A DNA stretch of 64,000 nt. Source: Lithodes maja (lineage: Eukaryota; Arthropoda; Malacostraca; Decapoda; Lithodidae). This document shows positions 21,045 to 32,897 of the stretch, one piece after another (position 1 is the first letter of the stretch; every line of letters starts with the position of its first letter). The notes under the pieces are model-generated. The model was not told the origin of the DNA and ran no database searches. It saw only the letters and a program-made list of their open reading frames with translations. The DNA lies in NCBI GenBank assembly GCA_037953745.1, contig JBAKBP010000207.1, positions 287,103-351,102 on the forward strand. Reading direction: 5' to 3'. Position numbers and translations under genes: made by a program.

Positions 21045-23028
21045 ATGATATTACGTTTACATAAAGTAGGAACATTATCGGACCCAACACTGATCCCTGT
21101 GGTACTCCGCTCGTCACACTCCTCCACTGTGAATATTCGTCTCGTATCGTGGTCCTCATTTCTCTTCCTATTAAAAAGTTTTCCATCCATTTTAACATCC
21201 TACCATGTACACCTCCAACAACCTGCAATTTCCACAATAACCTTTTGTGAGGCACCCTGTCAAAGGCCTTTTTCAGGTCCAGGTAAACACAGTCAACCCA
21301 TCCCTCTCTCTCCTGTGTAACATCTACAACTCTGCTATAAAAGCTTAATAAATTAGATACACAAGATCTCCCTTCCCTGAATCCAAACTGTTTCTCGCTA
21401 AGCACCCCCTGTCCCTCAATGAAGTGTGTCCACTTTTTCCTTATAATTTTCTCACAAATTTTACAAACAATGCTGGTGAGGGACACCGGTCTGTAGTTAA
21501 GCGGATTTTCTCTGTCTCCTCCTTTGTAAATTGGTACTATGTTAGCTCTCTTCCATTCCACTGGCAGGTCTCCCTCATTCAGTGAAGATTTGATGATTTC
21601 ATAGATTGGTTCCACTAACTCTTCCGCACATTCTTTGAGGATCCATCCAGCCACTCCATCTGGTCCCATTGATTTCCTCACGTCCAAATCCTGCATCAAT
21701 TTCAGCACTTCACTTTTTGTCACTTTCATTTCAGGCATCTGTGGTGTTCTCATTTCTCTATTAGGTTCTATAAACTCCTCCTCTTTTACAAACACTGACT
21801 GAAGCTTTTCATTCATAACTTCACACAATTCTTTATCTTTCTCATAGCTGTTTGTTCCAACTCTTAGTCTGACAATACCTTCTTTTGTTTTTATTTTTCC
21901 ATTTACAAATCTATAAAATAGTTTTGGCTCATTTTTGCACTTCTCTACAATATTCCTTTCATATTTATATTGTTCCTCGCGTCGTATCTTTACGTATTCA
22001 TTTCTTTTCTCCTTGTACTTATTCCAGTTATTTTCACTATGTCTCTTCCGTGCTATATTCCAGGCTCGGTTTCTTCTATCCTGTGCCTTACTACATCTTA
22101 TATTGAACCATTCTTTTTCCTTCTTTACCCCTGATTGGAACCTTGGGACATATTTATGTATCCCTTCTTCATATACTTTCAGGAAAAGTCTATATTTGTC
22201 TTGAACCATTTCCAGGCTTTCTAGTTCCTTCCAATTTATACTTTGGAAATAATGTTTCAATGATTTAAAATCAGTTTTAGCATAATTGTATCTATTTATT
22301 TTATGTCCTTCCTTTCTCTCCTCATTTTTCCCCAAATCCATCTCCATTTCTAATATCTTGTGATCACTTTTTCCCAAGGGACAACGATAATTTATCTTTC
22401 TAACATCATGTGGATCACTGGTGAAGACTAGGTCTAGCCTGGATGGTTCATCCATCCCTCTGATTCGTGTGTTTTCTCTAACATGTTGTGTTAACATGTT
22501 TTCTGTTACTAGATTCAATAATTTACTGCCCCAAGATTCATTATTATTTCCCGCATCTAACCCTTCCCAATTGACTTCCTTACAATTGAAATCACCTGTT
22601 AATAATAATTTATTTCTCCTATTAAAAAGTATTTTTAGTGCATCTAGAGATTCCGTGATTAGTTGATCATATTTATCCCGCTTCCATGCTCTAGTTTGTG
22701 GTGGTATATAAGCCACTGCTATATCAGTTGCTTTGTTGTCCTTGTCTTTTATTGTCACTGCTATAATTTCTGATCTATTATTGCCTAGGTTTATCTCACT
22801 TGCTTCTATATTTTTGTCAGTCATTATTAACACTCCACCGCCCACTTTTCCTTCTCTATCTTTTCTCCACACATTGTACCCTTCCCATCCCAACACTCCC
22901 AATTCAGTACCACCTCTCAACTTTGTTTCTGCTAAGCACATAATATGTGGTTTGTATTTCTCAATATAGTCATTCAATTCTAATTTCTTAGACAGCAAGC
23001 CATCCACATTACTATACATCAGCTTCAT
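21045..23028 (-). CDS. LINE-A ORF2, 5' part (endonuclease and reverse transcriptase)
   Basis: The chosen start is the ATG of MKLMYSNVDG, 54 bases after the ORF1 stop; an open frame extends further upstream but overlaps ORF1 out of phase. Order: endonuclease (CLAETKL, IPPQTRAWKRD, TGDFNCKEVNWEG, SRLDLVFT, GKSDHKIL), a basic linker, then reverse transcriptase with GPDGVAGWILK, NYRPVSLTS, motif A YLDLKKAFDRVPH and motif B SGVPQGSVLGP. The frame runs into SINE copy 2 after LLYVN and stops about 12 codons later. The motif set and the tail of the 3' part are CR1-type. Confidence 0.92.
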
Positions 23029-23081
23029 CTCCCCCCTTCTTACACCTTTCTTTTTTTCTCTTTCCCTAATATTCCCAGACT

Positions 23082-24131
23082 CTACTCCCCCCCCGCTTCC
23101 ACTCCACCTTCTCTCCCTTGCTCCCCCGTGCTCTCCACCTGCCCTGTTCCTCTCACTTGTTCCTGGTTTACACCAGTCTCTCCCTCCTGTCCTTCGGTAC
23201 TGGTACTCGCTTCCCCTGTCCGACCGTTCATCCCTAAGTTCTCTGTTTGCCCCTCCGTCTTCCTCTGTGGGCTTTTGATGAACCATTTCCTCTTCTTCGT
23301 TCCTACCAGTCTCCAATAAAAAAAATTCACTTCTTGTTCTGTTCTTTTGGCATTCAATTCCTTCACCTCATCCCTCAAACTTTTCATTTTGTTTCTTTCA
23401 TCTAAGTCCAAGTCTTTTTCGATGTAAATATGCTTCAGACAATCCTTATCTTTCAACCTCCATTTATTATTCATGATTTCCTCTACTATTCCTACTGTGC
23501 GAAACTGCACTTTCATTGGCCTAGACAGGCTAGACTCTTGTTTATATTTTCCAATTCTATGCATGTCTTCAATTTCATTCTCCCACTCTCTCACACCCTC
23601 GTCCACTACCTGTAGAATCTCCCTCATTCGGTCTCTCTCTATCCTACTTCTCTCCTCTCGCTTTACATTGTGTTTCTCCTTATCTCCTCTTATCACAATA
23701 CATTTCTTTCTTCCAGCAGTCTCCCTCACTAGATTTTCCTTCTGTCTAATTACCTTAACTACATCCTTTTCAAAGTTACCTCCCTGCCTATGTATCTGTT
23801 GCTCCTTTACTATCTCCGAAAATTTCAAATTCCTTACCTCCTCGTTCTTTTGAAATTCATCCTTCTTTAATTCAACATCCTTCATATCTTTCTTCATCCT
23901 GTCCATTTCTTCCTGCATTTCCTGTTCCTCTAGCTTCCGCTCCAGTTTATTCAACCTCACCGCAAATGCAGATATTGCTACTCCCTCCTCTGAGAACCCT
24001 GAAATATCAAATCCCTCATGATCACGATCATAAGGGTCTCTGGTTACCCTGCTTGGGGGCAGGCTGAGCCGGTTCCTCCCACCGCTGGCCATACTGCCAG
24101 CTGGCCTTTGTTTACACCTGTTCGGCTCCAC
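23082..24131 (-). CDS. LINE-A ORF1 (nucleic-acid-binding, coiled coil)
   Basis: The protein has 349 residues. After a proline/arginine-rich head comes a long charged coiled coil (about residues 60-120, KLERKLEEQEMQEEMDRMKK). A basic middle region and a conserved block around HIYIEKDLDLDERNKMKSL follow, then a gly/glu-rich tail. LINE ORF1 proteins chaperone the element RNA. The layout matches the decayed LINE-B ORF1 at 24731-26658. No zinc knuckle or esterase motif was recognised. Confidence 0.8.
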   Translation of the reverse strand: MEPNRCKQRPAGSMASGGRNRLSLPPSRVTRDPYDRDHEGFDISGFSEEGVAISAFAVRLNKLERKLEEQEMQEEMDRMKKDMKDVELKKDEFQKNEEVRNLKFSEIVKEQQIHRQGGNFEKDVVKVIRQKENLVRETAGRKKCIVIRGDKEKHNVKREERSRIERDRMREILQVVDEGVREWENEIEDMHRIGKYKQESSLSRPMKVQFRTVGIVEEIMNNKWRLKDKDCLKHIYIEKDLDLDERNKMKSLRDEVKELNAKRTEQEVNFFYWRLVGTKKRKWFIKSPQRKTEGQTENLGMNGRTGEASTSTEGQEGETGVNQEQVRGTGQVESTGEQGREGGVEAGGE

Positions 24132-24356
24132 AAGTTTCGGTGGGAATATCCATTACTTTTTCTTTCCTACTCAAATCAAACTCAACTCTCACCTGTTTTA
24201 ACTAGGGAGTATATTCACTAATTGCATTTAAATTGTAATTAATAAACAAAAGGACAACACATATGAACGCTACAAAAATACCAAACCACCAAACAGGCGC
24301 TGGCTGAATCAGCTGTCTCAAGCACGTCCGCCCTCCACCACGGTCTGTGTGTGTGT

Positions 24357-24648
24357 GTGTGTGTGTAAGAGTGAGAGTCCGAGTGTAGGGGGTGAGACAG
24401 TGAAGCACGGGAACGAGGTGTCTTCAGAGATGGGGTCGCTTCGGGCCATGAGTGAGCACCGTGCCTCATGTGAAGGCAAGATGGCAGGTGCTCGTTGTAC
24501 TCTACATGCTTCACATGTCTCACTCCCTAGACTGGAACAAGACCTCACAGGCTTCACTGCTCATTGTGCAGCGGTGAATGTTCAGGCTCTCAGCCTATAC
24601 CCGAGAGGGAGTAAGTTGGAATATAGAAAAAAAAAAAAAAAAAAATCA
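24357..24648 (+). mobile_element. composite SINE copy 1, body and poly(A) tail
   Basis: This continues the SINE begun at 19258. The block gtgagacagtgaagcac and the terminal ctctcagcctataccc match copy 2, and a poly(A) run ends it at 24648. A (GT)n run at 24343-24363 sits at the LINE-A 5' junction. LINE-B coding resumes at 24655. Confidence 0.85.
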
Positions 24649-24654
24649 TAAAAT

Positions 24655-25339
24655 AATATCCTAACTCTGTTATCTTTGATACTGAACTATCCACATTACT
24701 ATGCATAACACTTACTGGTACATTTTGTAGCTAAACCTTCATTTCTTTCTCAACTACTGGTACCTTCTCTTTTAGGACTCTTCTTGTACTAAAATCGGAA
24801 GGCCTACTGCCCTGTTTCCAGGATACTTCTCTTTGATGTACTGTTTCTTCACTTTCATGTCTATAATGCTCAAAAATTAACTTTTTAAGGTCACCATCCT
24901 GTCTTTGCTCATTCTTTTTCTTTGCTTCTGCCTGCAAGTTCTTCAATAAATTTCTCTCTTCGTGGTGTAAGTCATTCCTTATAAACACTCTACTGTACTT
25001 AGTTTCCATGCCTTTGCCACACTTTCCAACTTTAACTTAATCTACACAAGTCTCAATCATTCTTTCTTATATGGATCATTCTTATCACTTATTCTATTTG
25101 GGATTCCCATTCCTGCTCCTCTTGACTTACCTTGCACAAACGTTCACTAGTCCTCCAATTTTTGCTTCTTCCTTTCCTGTTTAGTCTTCATTTCCTTTTC
25201 TGTAACATTAAAAATAACTAACATTTGTTTCTGTCCACTGTGCCCCTTACCATTTTCTTTCTATTTTGTGGATAACCTGTACTACATCTCTTACAACAGC
25301 TACTTTGCAATTATTTTTAGATTTTTCTCTTCCTCTTTT
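24655..25339 (-). pseudogene. LINE-B, end of ORF1 and first codons of ORF2
   Basis: The minus strand gives VFIRNDLHHEERNLLKNLQ (24731-25009), aligning with IYIEKDLDLDERNKMKSLR of LINE-A ORF1, and a CKVAVVRDVVQVIHK stretch (25247-25340). Stops and frame changes break it between 25010 and 25250. Around 24660-24720 the start of ORF2 (SNVDSSVSKITELG) can still be read. It is an older relative of LINE-A. Confidence 0.75.
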
Positions 25340-26325
25340 TGTTGCTGCATTACGTGCGGCAGTACGTGTGGAGAATGAGCAGAGCGAGTTCTTTGACCTG
25401 AATGTGGGGTTGAAACAGGGGTGTGTGATGTCCCTGTGGTTGTTTGCTGTATATATGGATGGAGTCATGAAAGAAATACAACGAAGAGCAGTGGATGTTG
25501 GCGTATTGCTGATAAGGGACGGAAATAAGTGGAAGCTATCTGTACTGCTGTTTGCTGATGATACAGTTCTGATGAGCAATAATGAATGGGAGTTGCAGGA
25601 TCTGGTATATATGTTTGGAACAGTGTGCGAAAAACGGAATCTTTAGGTAAATGCGGGGAAGAGCAAGGTTATGGTCTTCGAAAGAGGTGAAGCTACAGAG
25701 TGTGAGGTGAAGTTAAACGGTCAGGCTATGGAAATTGTTGGCTCATTTAGGTATCTGGTCAGTGTGTTGAGTAGAGATGGGACTATAGATGAAGAAGTGT
25801 GGGAGAGGGTGCAACAGGGGAAGAGGGTTGTAGGAACGCTGAAAGCAGTAACAAGAAATAGGGTGGTCAGTATGGAAGTGAAGAAGTCCTTGCATGACAG
25901 TGTGTTAATCCCGACACTGACTTACGGAAGCGAAGCATGGACGTTGGTTGAAAGACTCAGACCAAGAGTGAGGGGGGTGGAAATGAGTTACTTGAGAAGT
26001 GCGTGCGGAGTTACATGGAGGGATAGACAGACAAATGAGGAAGTAAGAAGGAGGTGTGGTGTGGAGGTAGATGTGCTGGAGTGTGTGAAAAGGAACACCT
26101 TGAGATGGTTCGGCCATATGGAACGTATGGGAAGCGAGAGAATGACTAAGAGGGTGTACAAGAGCGAGGTGGAAGGACAGAGAGGGAGAGGTGGAAGGAT
26201 GGAGTGAGGAAGTATATGGATGAAGGCTTATGCTGGTTGGGAGGAGGGGCGTCGACTGACTGGGGACAGAGGTGCATGGGGGCGGTTCGTTCGTGGCCAC
26301 CCCTTTGGGGATCACAGCATCAGGC
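25340..26325 (+). mobile_element. RTE/I-like LINE fragment inserted in LINE-B ORF1
   Basis: The plus strand codes for a reverse transcriptase C-terminal half: LKQGCVMSLWLFAVYMDGV, LFADDTVLMS (catalytic motif), then VNAGKSKVMVF, YGSEAWTL and NTLRWFGHMERM. One TAG at 25645 and a frame end at 26207 break it. It is unlike the CR1 family around it and resembles the shorter fragment at 31000-31428. Flanking minus-strand ORF1 pieces show it is an insertion. Confidence 0.8.
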
Positions 26326-26869
26326 AATAGATTGTTTCTTTAAGCTGCGTAATATCATTTTGACCTTCCTCCACCCATCTGACCTGCTCTGTCTGGACCA
26401 CCTCTAGCACAGTACTAACCTTTGTTGATTTTTCTTCCATTTCCCTTCCATTTGCAGCGATTAGGCTATCCAACGTCTCTATGTCAGCATTAGCCTTACC
26501 TTTTTCCTCCTTTTTTGTTCTCTCTCCTTTCATAAGTTCCATATCATCTTCTTATTTCTTTACCCTCACAAATATGGTGTTTAACATCTCCTTCGTGTCT
26601 CTGCTATCTTCATATTCTATAAAATTTGCCTCCAATCTGTCCGCCATGTTTGTTTATATCGTATCAGCTGATCGCACCAACTCGGTAAACACTAACAATT
26701 ACCCCACAGCTAATCCACAAGGAGTATCCCTTTCTCGTATTAATGTGACCAAATTACAAACAATTAATGGGACAACAAGCAATGCAAGACTCAAAATCTG
26801 TTACAAAAAGTTTTGGAGAGCGCCGGGGGCAGACGTCCTCCCTCTCTCGTGTCTCACTTGTGTATGGCT
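26326..26869 (-). pseudogene. LINE-B 5' UTR and start of ORF1
   Basis: The minus-strand start MADRLEANFIEYEDS at about 26648 leads into a charged coiled-coil region (ELMKGERTKKEEKGKANADI; TVLEVVQTEQVRWVEEGQ) with one in-frame stop near 26550. 26660-26869 is its non-coding leader. It ends against LINE-C sequence at about 26870. Confidence 0.65.
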
Positions 26870-27011
26870 TAGTTGATTTTTGTGATAGATATACTGTTTA
26901 GAGACGTAAGGTGCTGTTCTGTCTCATTTGTGAAAGCTTCCCAGTTGTCTTTTATATAATTAGTGTATGTGTATCTGTGGTCAGCTGGGATGATCGAGAG
27001 GTGATCAGAAC
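26870..27011 (-). mobile_element. LINE-C fragment, downstream of the piggyBac insertion
   Basis: The minus strand reads SSDHLSIIPADHRYTYTNY and WEAFTNETE, the end of a Jockey/I-type endonuclease and the linker after it. It directly continues the LINE piece at 32898-33361 if the TTAA-bounded DNA between them is disregarded. Confidence 0.75.
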
Positions 27012-27159
27012 TTAACCCTCGGTACCCGTTTGGGCTCTGAGGCACCCATAACATACTCGCACCATGGAGCCCGGGTGGGCTCTGAGGCACCGAGTGCTTG
27101 CGTTATTGCTTTTGAATCGCGTGTGTAAATGTTTGTTATTGTGGGGTGGTAGGCAGCGC

Positions 27160-30048
27160 CACCATGCTCGAACTACCCCACGGCATCAGTCTCTACCCCG
27201 ACGCCATCATGGATAGTACGCCCAAAACCCATTCCGCTGTGTCCGATACCGTGCCTCCTACGCCGCCCGCCCCTGTTCGTCGTATTACACAAAGGCGTCT
27301 CTGCAAGAACATTCTTTCGCCAGGAGGTATTGAAAGAACCTTGCGAATGGTCGAATTAGCTGGAACTGATAACGATAGTGATGTTGATGAGGGAAACAGT
27401 GGGAAGTCGTCTAATTACGTGTCGAGTGATTATGGCGACGAGAGCAGTGACCAAGATGCTCAGTTCAAGGTGTTTGAGAGTGAACATGAAAGTGATGAGA
27501 GTGATGAAGATGAGGTAACAGCTTTCGCGGAAGCTGGTGAAGGTGAAGAGAGTGAAGTTAGGAAAGTGAGCGAGTGGGAGAGTTCAAGGTCAACCTCCAA
27601 GTTTCCCTTGAGAAACGCCACTCCAAGCCCTTCGCCAGCTAAATCGCCGTTCCAGATTCGCTTTTATAGGAAGCAAATACTGCCGCGTCAGCCAGGGAAG
27701 AGGCCAAAAGGCTTGGTGAGAATGAGGCTGTGAGTGAGGGTGAGCGTGGTGACTCATCTCGGCCGCCATTGTCTCTCTTATCTACCCAAGCCACCCAAAA
27801 TGCCCCGGGCGACCGCCATTGTTCCCCACCACCCCCACCACTGCCGAGGGTTGAGGACCCCCCAATTTCGTCCTATTTGCCTCCTGGGTCCTCCGAGAGG
27901 AGACATACTGCTGCCGAAAAGGGGAAAGGCAGAAAATTCATCAAAAAAGGCCAGCAAGCTAAGCGGGCATTGTTCGAGGCTCCCGCGGCGTCCACCCCTG
28001 TCGGCCCCAGCCCTGCACACCCGCAACTTTCCCCACGGTCCTCCCCAACTCTCCAGACATCAACAAGTGTGCCTGAAGATGTTTTTGAACCCGCATCACC
28101 AGTACCTGTGCCTAGTGACAGTGAAACACTGCTTTCCACCACTCATCGCAGGCAAAGAAGTCCAGAACCTCGGGGAGACATAGCCTCACCTGCCACTCCT
28201 TCCCCACCTCGCCCCCCACCCGCACGCCGCCCACGCATCAATCGGTCCCCGCCAGATTATGCGGAGGCTACTGACGAGGAAGGACACCTGACAGATGACT
28301 CTGGCCATGATTATATGGGTCCACCGTCAGGGCAAGATGACTACTCTGACGACAACTATATGGATGACCCTCAACCCATCCGCTCCACCAAGGGGCGTCG
28401 TCCTGGGGGCCGCCCTAGGGTGCGTGCCTCCCATGTCGGCCGTGGGCGTGCTGGGCCACCACCTGCAGTGCCTTGTGTGCGTCGCCAAGACCCATTCTCG
28501 ATCTTTCAGTGGGAAGACCTGGCTGACGGGGATGATTACAACCCTGAGGTGCCACCTTTTGATGAGGCACAGGAGGGATCAAGAATTACCCCCAATTTTC
28601 CCGCAGGCCCCAATGCTTTACCACATGAGCTTTTTGAGGCCTTTTTTGATGAGGAGGTGGTAGGTTTTGTGATCAAGGAAACCAACAAGCAACACCAGAT
28701 GCAGGTCAATATGTTTGATAAGGTGACCAAGAGCCACATGAGGCAGTGGACCGAAGTGACTCATCACGAGTTCATGGTCTTCCTGGCACTCACAATGCTA
28801 ATGCCTCATGTCAAGAAGCATAGGTTGCCTGACTATTGGATCACCAATGATCTAATATCCACCCCTGCCTTTGGGAAATATATGTCACGCGACCGGTACC
28901 TCGACATCCTCGCCCAGCTCCATCTCGTCACCAACACCGACGTACACCGCCCAGACAAGCTGTGGAAGATACGAACCGTGTACGAGATGATGCGACAACG
29001 GTTCAGTTCATTCTTCAAGCCCTTCCGCAAGGTTGTCATTGACGAGTCTCTTGTGCTGTTCCGGGGGAAGCTCCACTTCCAGCAGTACATCCCCTCAAAG
29101 AGACATCGCTTTGGCACCAAATTCTTTGTGCTGTGCGACTGCAGAACTGGTTATGTCCTGGACTTCCTGGTCTACAGCGGGAAGGAAGGGGACGTGATTG
29201 CGGACCCCACCATTGGCTTTGGCGGAGCAGTGGTGCAAGCCATGATGGACCGCTACTTCCACAAGAATCACGTCCTCTACACGGACAATTACTACACGTC
29301 CCCCACTCCCCACGAGCGCAAAACGGGGACTGTAGGCACAGTACGAGGAAAAAGGAAGGGTATGCCAGCTTTCCCTCCGAAGACCCAGAAAGGCAATGTG
29401 TTCCGCAAGAAGTCGGGGCCCATCCTGGCTATCCACTGGCACGACCAGCGGAAGGTCAACATCCTCACCACCATCCACAAGGGGGAAATGATCGAGACTG
29501 GCAAGGTGGATCGCTGCACCCAGGCCAGGTTGACCAAGCCAGATACTGTCCTCCACTACAACATCAATATGAGGCTGGTCGACAAGTCAGACATGCAGAT
29601 TGGCTTCATTGACTGTCTGTGTACCTCATGCAGATGGTAATAGAAGTTTTTTCTGCATATGGTGGACATGTCTCTTCTGAACGATTATAACATCTATAAG
29701 CTTCGGAATGAAAACTCACCCAGAGAGTTCAAAACCCTGCGGAGGTTCCACAAGCAGGCGATAAAGGAGCTCCTGGAGAGGTATGCAATGCCTCAGAGGG
29801 CAGTGGCACACGTTGGGCCCGCCGCCACTGACCGCTTGCACTGTGCATATTTACATGAATATGCACAGGCTCATTTCACTGCCTCTGACACCAACAGGAA
29901 GAAAGAAGCAGAAGCGGTACCATGTCTGCTACAATACCAGGCTGAGGGCGAGGTCAGAAAAAAAGTCCACCATGGAGTGTGTGGAGTGGAGGGTGCCACT
30001 CTGTGCTGAAGGGTGCTTCTTTGATTACCACTCCAAGCAGCAGTTCTA
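27160..30048 (+). pseudogene. piggyBac transposase (PGBD-like), decayed
   Basis: An ATG in strong context (gccaccatg, 27160-27168) opens an acidic N-terminal region. The frame changes around 27.66-27.73 kb. A proline-rich region and the DDE_Tnp_1_7 domain follow (27730-29640), with catalytic aspartates in KVVIDESLVLFRG (29035) and LYTDNYYTS (29280) and a VDKSDMQIGF block (29580). A few residues are missing after YTSP. Two successive stops (29638-29643) interrupt it, the frame continues with HMVDMSLLNDYNIYKL, and a further frame change near 29.9 kb is needed to reach the C-terminal cysteine-rich finger (HVCYNT...CVEW...LCAEGCF). It would cut at TTAA but is inactive as it stands. Confidence 0.9.
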
Positions 30049-30999
30049 ATAATAGCCTAGTGAAAGTATCAAAGACAGTGAGAGTGACGGTATCAGTGAC
30101 ATTTATTCTAGCCCTAGAAACAATAATAATAAATAATAAGACAATAAACTATAAATAATACAATAATAATATGTGACAATAATATATATATATACAGTAT
30201 AGCCAAAAAGTGGAAGTGAAACAATTTATTGTAATACAAAATTTCAATTTATTATCAGAAAATTGATACAATTACAATAAGACCATAATAATAAGTGAAA
30301 GTGACATAAATGTATATAACAAGTTACATTCATATGATTAGAACCTATAGAAATATAGAAATCGGTGAAAAAGACACAATTAATTGTATATACAACGTTT
30401 ACAATGCATATTACTAAGGAAAGTGATACAAAACCTAATATTTGATGTGCAATTTATAATAAACACCTGTGATAACGAATAATCAGTGCCTAATATTACA
30501 ATAACTTAGCTCAATTACTAATAAAAAGTACGGTATCGAGTGAAAATGAGCAGTATCAGTGACACCCTAAAAGCATATTTACCTAAGTGAAAGTGACAAA
30601 ACCTAATATTTGATGTGCAATTTATAATAAACACCTGTGATAACGAATAATCAGTGCCTAATATTATAATAACTTAGCTCAATTACTAATAAAAAGTATG
30701 GTATCGAGTGAAAACGAGCAATATTAGTGAGTGACACCCTAATACACATACTTTATATGATTGTCCACAAAATAACTATAAAAATCTCAAATAAACATCA
30801 CATTGTCAATATCTATCACTAAAATCGCCTATCGGAGGCAAAAACTCTGGTGTGACGAGCGGCTAGGTACGTTCTAGCCAGGGCCGGGGCGAGGCATCCG
30901 AACACGGCAAGAATTTGCCGCGGAAAAACACACTCGTTCGCACACTCGCCATTCTGCAACCACTGGTGCTAGAGACGTCTACTCAACGGCATTCTACAT
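30049..30999. other. AT-rich 3' region of the piggyBac element with a tandem duplication
   Basis: No gene is seen. A block of about 168 bp is duplicated: 30428 onward repeats from 30596, with few differences, including gatgtgcaatttataataaa. 30840-30999 is GC-richer and unassigned. Confidence 0.7.
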
Positions 31000-31428
31000 A
31001 GGAAGGTTATAGAAACATGCAGCTGGCATGAATAGGCTAGATGGGCCAAGTAATAGGGAAGTGTACGAGTCCTTTGGAATGGAAGAGCAGGCTTTGGGCA
31101 TTGATTGTGGTGTGGTTGAGTGGATACAGAGAAGTACTTTGAGGTGGTATGGTCATGTTCAGAGAATGGATGAAGACAGAATGCCAAGAAAGATATATGG
31201 GAGTAAGGTGAGTGGAACCGCTAGTAGTGGAAGACCACCTATGGTATGGGAAAAGAAAGTGGAAAAATGTATTTCAGAAAAACTTCCACGTAGTGGAAGG
31301 GGCATTGTGGCATGGGCAAAGGAGGCATGTCTTGACAAAGTAGCTTGGAGACGTTTCTGTCATGGCCATCCTCTAGTGGGGGTTTCCCAGGGGGAAACAA
31401 GGCGTCGGAGATGATGATGATGATAGAA
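31000..31428 (+). mobile_element. LINE 3' fragment ending in (GAT)n
   Basis: It codes for the C-terminal tail of a reverse transcriptase polyprotein (QRSTLRWYGHVQRMDEDRMP, AWRRFCHGHPL) and ends in a short gatgatgat run near 31410-31424. It is 5'-truncated. It resembles the C-terminus of the fragment at 25340-26325 but is a different family member. Confidence 0.8.
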
Positions 31429-31528
31429 TTTTTTGTTTTTTTTATTCATAACAATACATGCTGTCTTTATTAAGTTACAGGTGAATTAACATAGCCCAAT
31501 AATCGCCAAAACATCCGGGAACACAGTA

Positions 31529-32858
31529 CACTCTAACCTCCATTTAACGGATTCCGATTTAACGGATATCGGCAATAACGGTCAAAAAATGTAGGCCGGA
31601 CACTGGACCCAGCAACGGACATAGTCCGTTGCTATAAAAAAGTTGGAGCAAAGTCCGTTGCTCTATCTATTTATCTCTCTAATGCACCTACCTAAATCCC
31701 TTATACATTAACATAACTATGTCTTATTTGGACTTTTTTGTAATCTTTGAATAATTTCTAATATGATGGAATTGAAAAATATAATATCCTTCCAGCACAT
31801 AGATAAATAATAAATAAGATAGTCAACAAAATATTTCAACTCTCCCCTCCGTGCCAGCAGAGAGGGAAGATTTACGTTTGATAGATTTTTTGTTTTGTTT
31901 TTTTCCCTCGATATACACACTCTTTCTATTTATCTATCTCTCTAATTCATCTACCTAAATCCCTTATACATTAACATAACTATGTCTTATTTGGACTTTT
32001 TGTAATCTTTGAATAATTTCTAATGTGATGGAATTGAAAAATATAATATCCTTCTAGCACATAGATAAATAATAAATAAGATAGTCAAAAAAATAGTTCA
32101 ACCCTCCCCTCGGTCTAGGCTCCGAGACGGAAGATTTACATTTGATAGATTTTTTGTTTTGTTTTTTTCCCTCGATATACACACTCTTTCTATCTATCTA
32201 TCTCTCTAATTCATCTACCTAAATCCCTTATACAGTACATTAACATAACTATGTCTTATTTGGACTTTTTGTAATCTTTGAATAATTTCTAATGTGATGG
32301 AATTGAAAAATATAATATCCTTCCAGCACATAGATAAATAATAAATGAGATAGTCAACAAAATATTTCAACCCTCCCCTCCGTCTAGGCGCCGAGCTTCC
32401 CAGACGGGAGATTTACGTTTGATAGATTTTTTTTTTTTTTTTTTTCCCACGGTATACACAAAATGATGGGGAAATATTATAACATGTTTTTAATTGACAT
32501 TTGTGTCATTTTTGCTGATTATGAGTTGGTGGAAAATAAAATCTTTAATTCTATCATATCGGAAATGATTCACAGATTATATAGAGACCAAATAATATAC
32601 ACTTTTAAGTGTGTTCAATAGTTTTGCATTATCAATAGGGTGTAGCACAAGGGATTACCAGGATTTATTTCAGGTACAGTAAAAAAAAGGATGCATAACA
32701 GTTAAATGTCACGATCCAGACACCTGTACTCAACACCGGATTTTTCTCAAGGAATTTCCGGATTACATCCGGACTGGACAGTATTTAGCAGCAACGGACA
32801 TTTAGCAGGAACGGACAGGTGCTTGCACGCATTTGTCCGTTAAATGGAGGGTCGAGTG
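31529..32858. mobile_element. 1.33-kb TA-flanked TIR element with internal repeats
   Basis: The ends CACTCTAACCTCCATTTAAC and, in reverse complement, CACTCGACCCTCCATTTAAC are flanked by TA (31527-31528, 32859-32860). It is non-coding. A ~262-bp internal unit starts near 31666, 31925 and 32187. It is related to 12093-14425 in inverse orientation and preserves the empty site for the foldback element found there. Confidence 0.92.
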
Positions 32859-32897
32859 TATATGCGGGAGCTTAGGGGCCCGGTGCTGGAGGGTTAA

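Larger units (their letters stand above)
19516..24350 (-). mobile_element. LINE-A, full-length CR1-type retrotransposon
   Basis: The 5' end is near 24350. ORF1 is 24131-23082 and ORF2 starts at 23028. The 3' end carries a short tandem tail of the atttacctatttgt type at 19525-19553, as CR1 elements use short direct repeats instead of poly(A). It lies inside composite SINE copy 1 and carries SINE copy 2 inside its own ORF2. Apart from that SINE, both frames look open, so it is a recent insertion. Confidence 0.9.
27016..32893 (+). mobile_element. piggyBac-type transposon, 5.9 kb with nested insertions
   Basis: TTAA flanks both ends (27012-27015, 32894-32897). The ends CCCTCGGTACCCG and, in reverse complement, CCCTCCAGCACCGG fit the short piggyBac terminal pattern, although similarity between them is weak. 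A piggyBac transposase gene occupies the left half. A LINE fragment (31000-31428) and a TIR element (31529-32858) lie in the right half. LINE-C reads on from one flank to the other, which supports a single insertion at TTAA. Confidence 0.85.
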
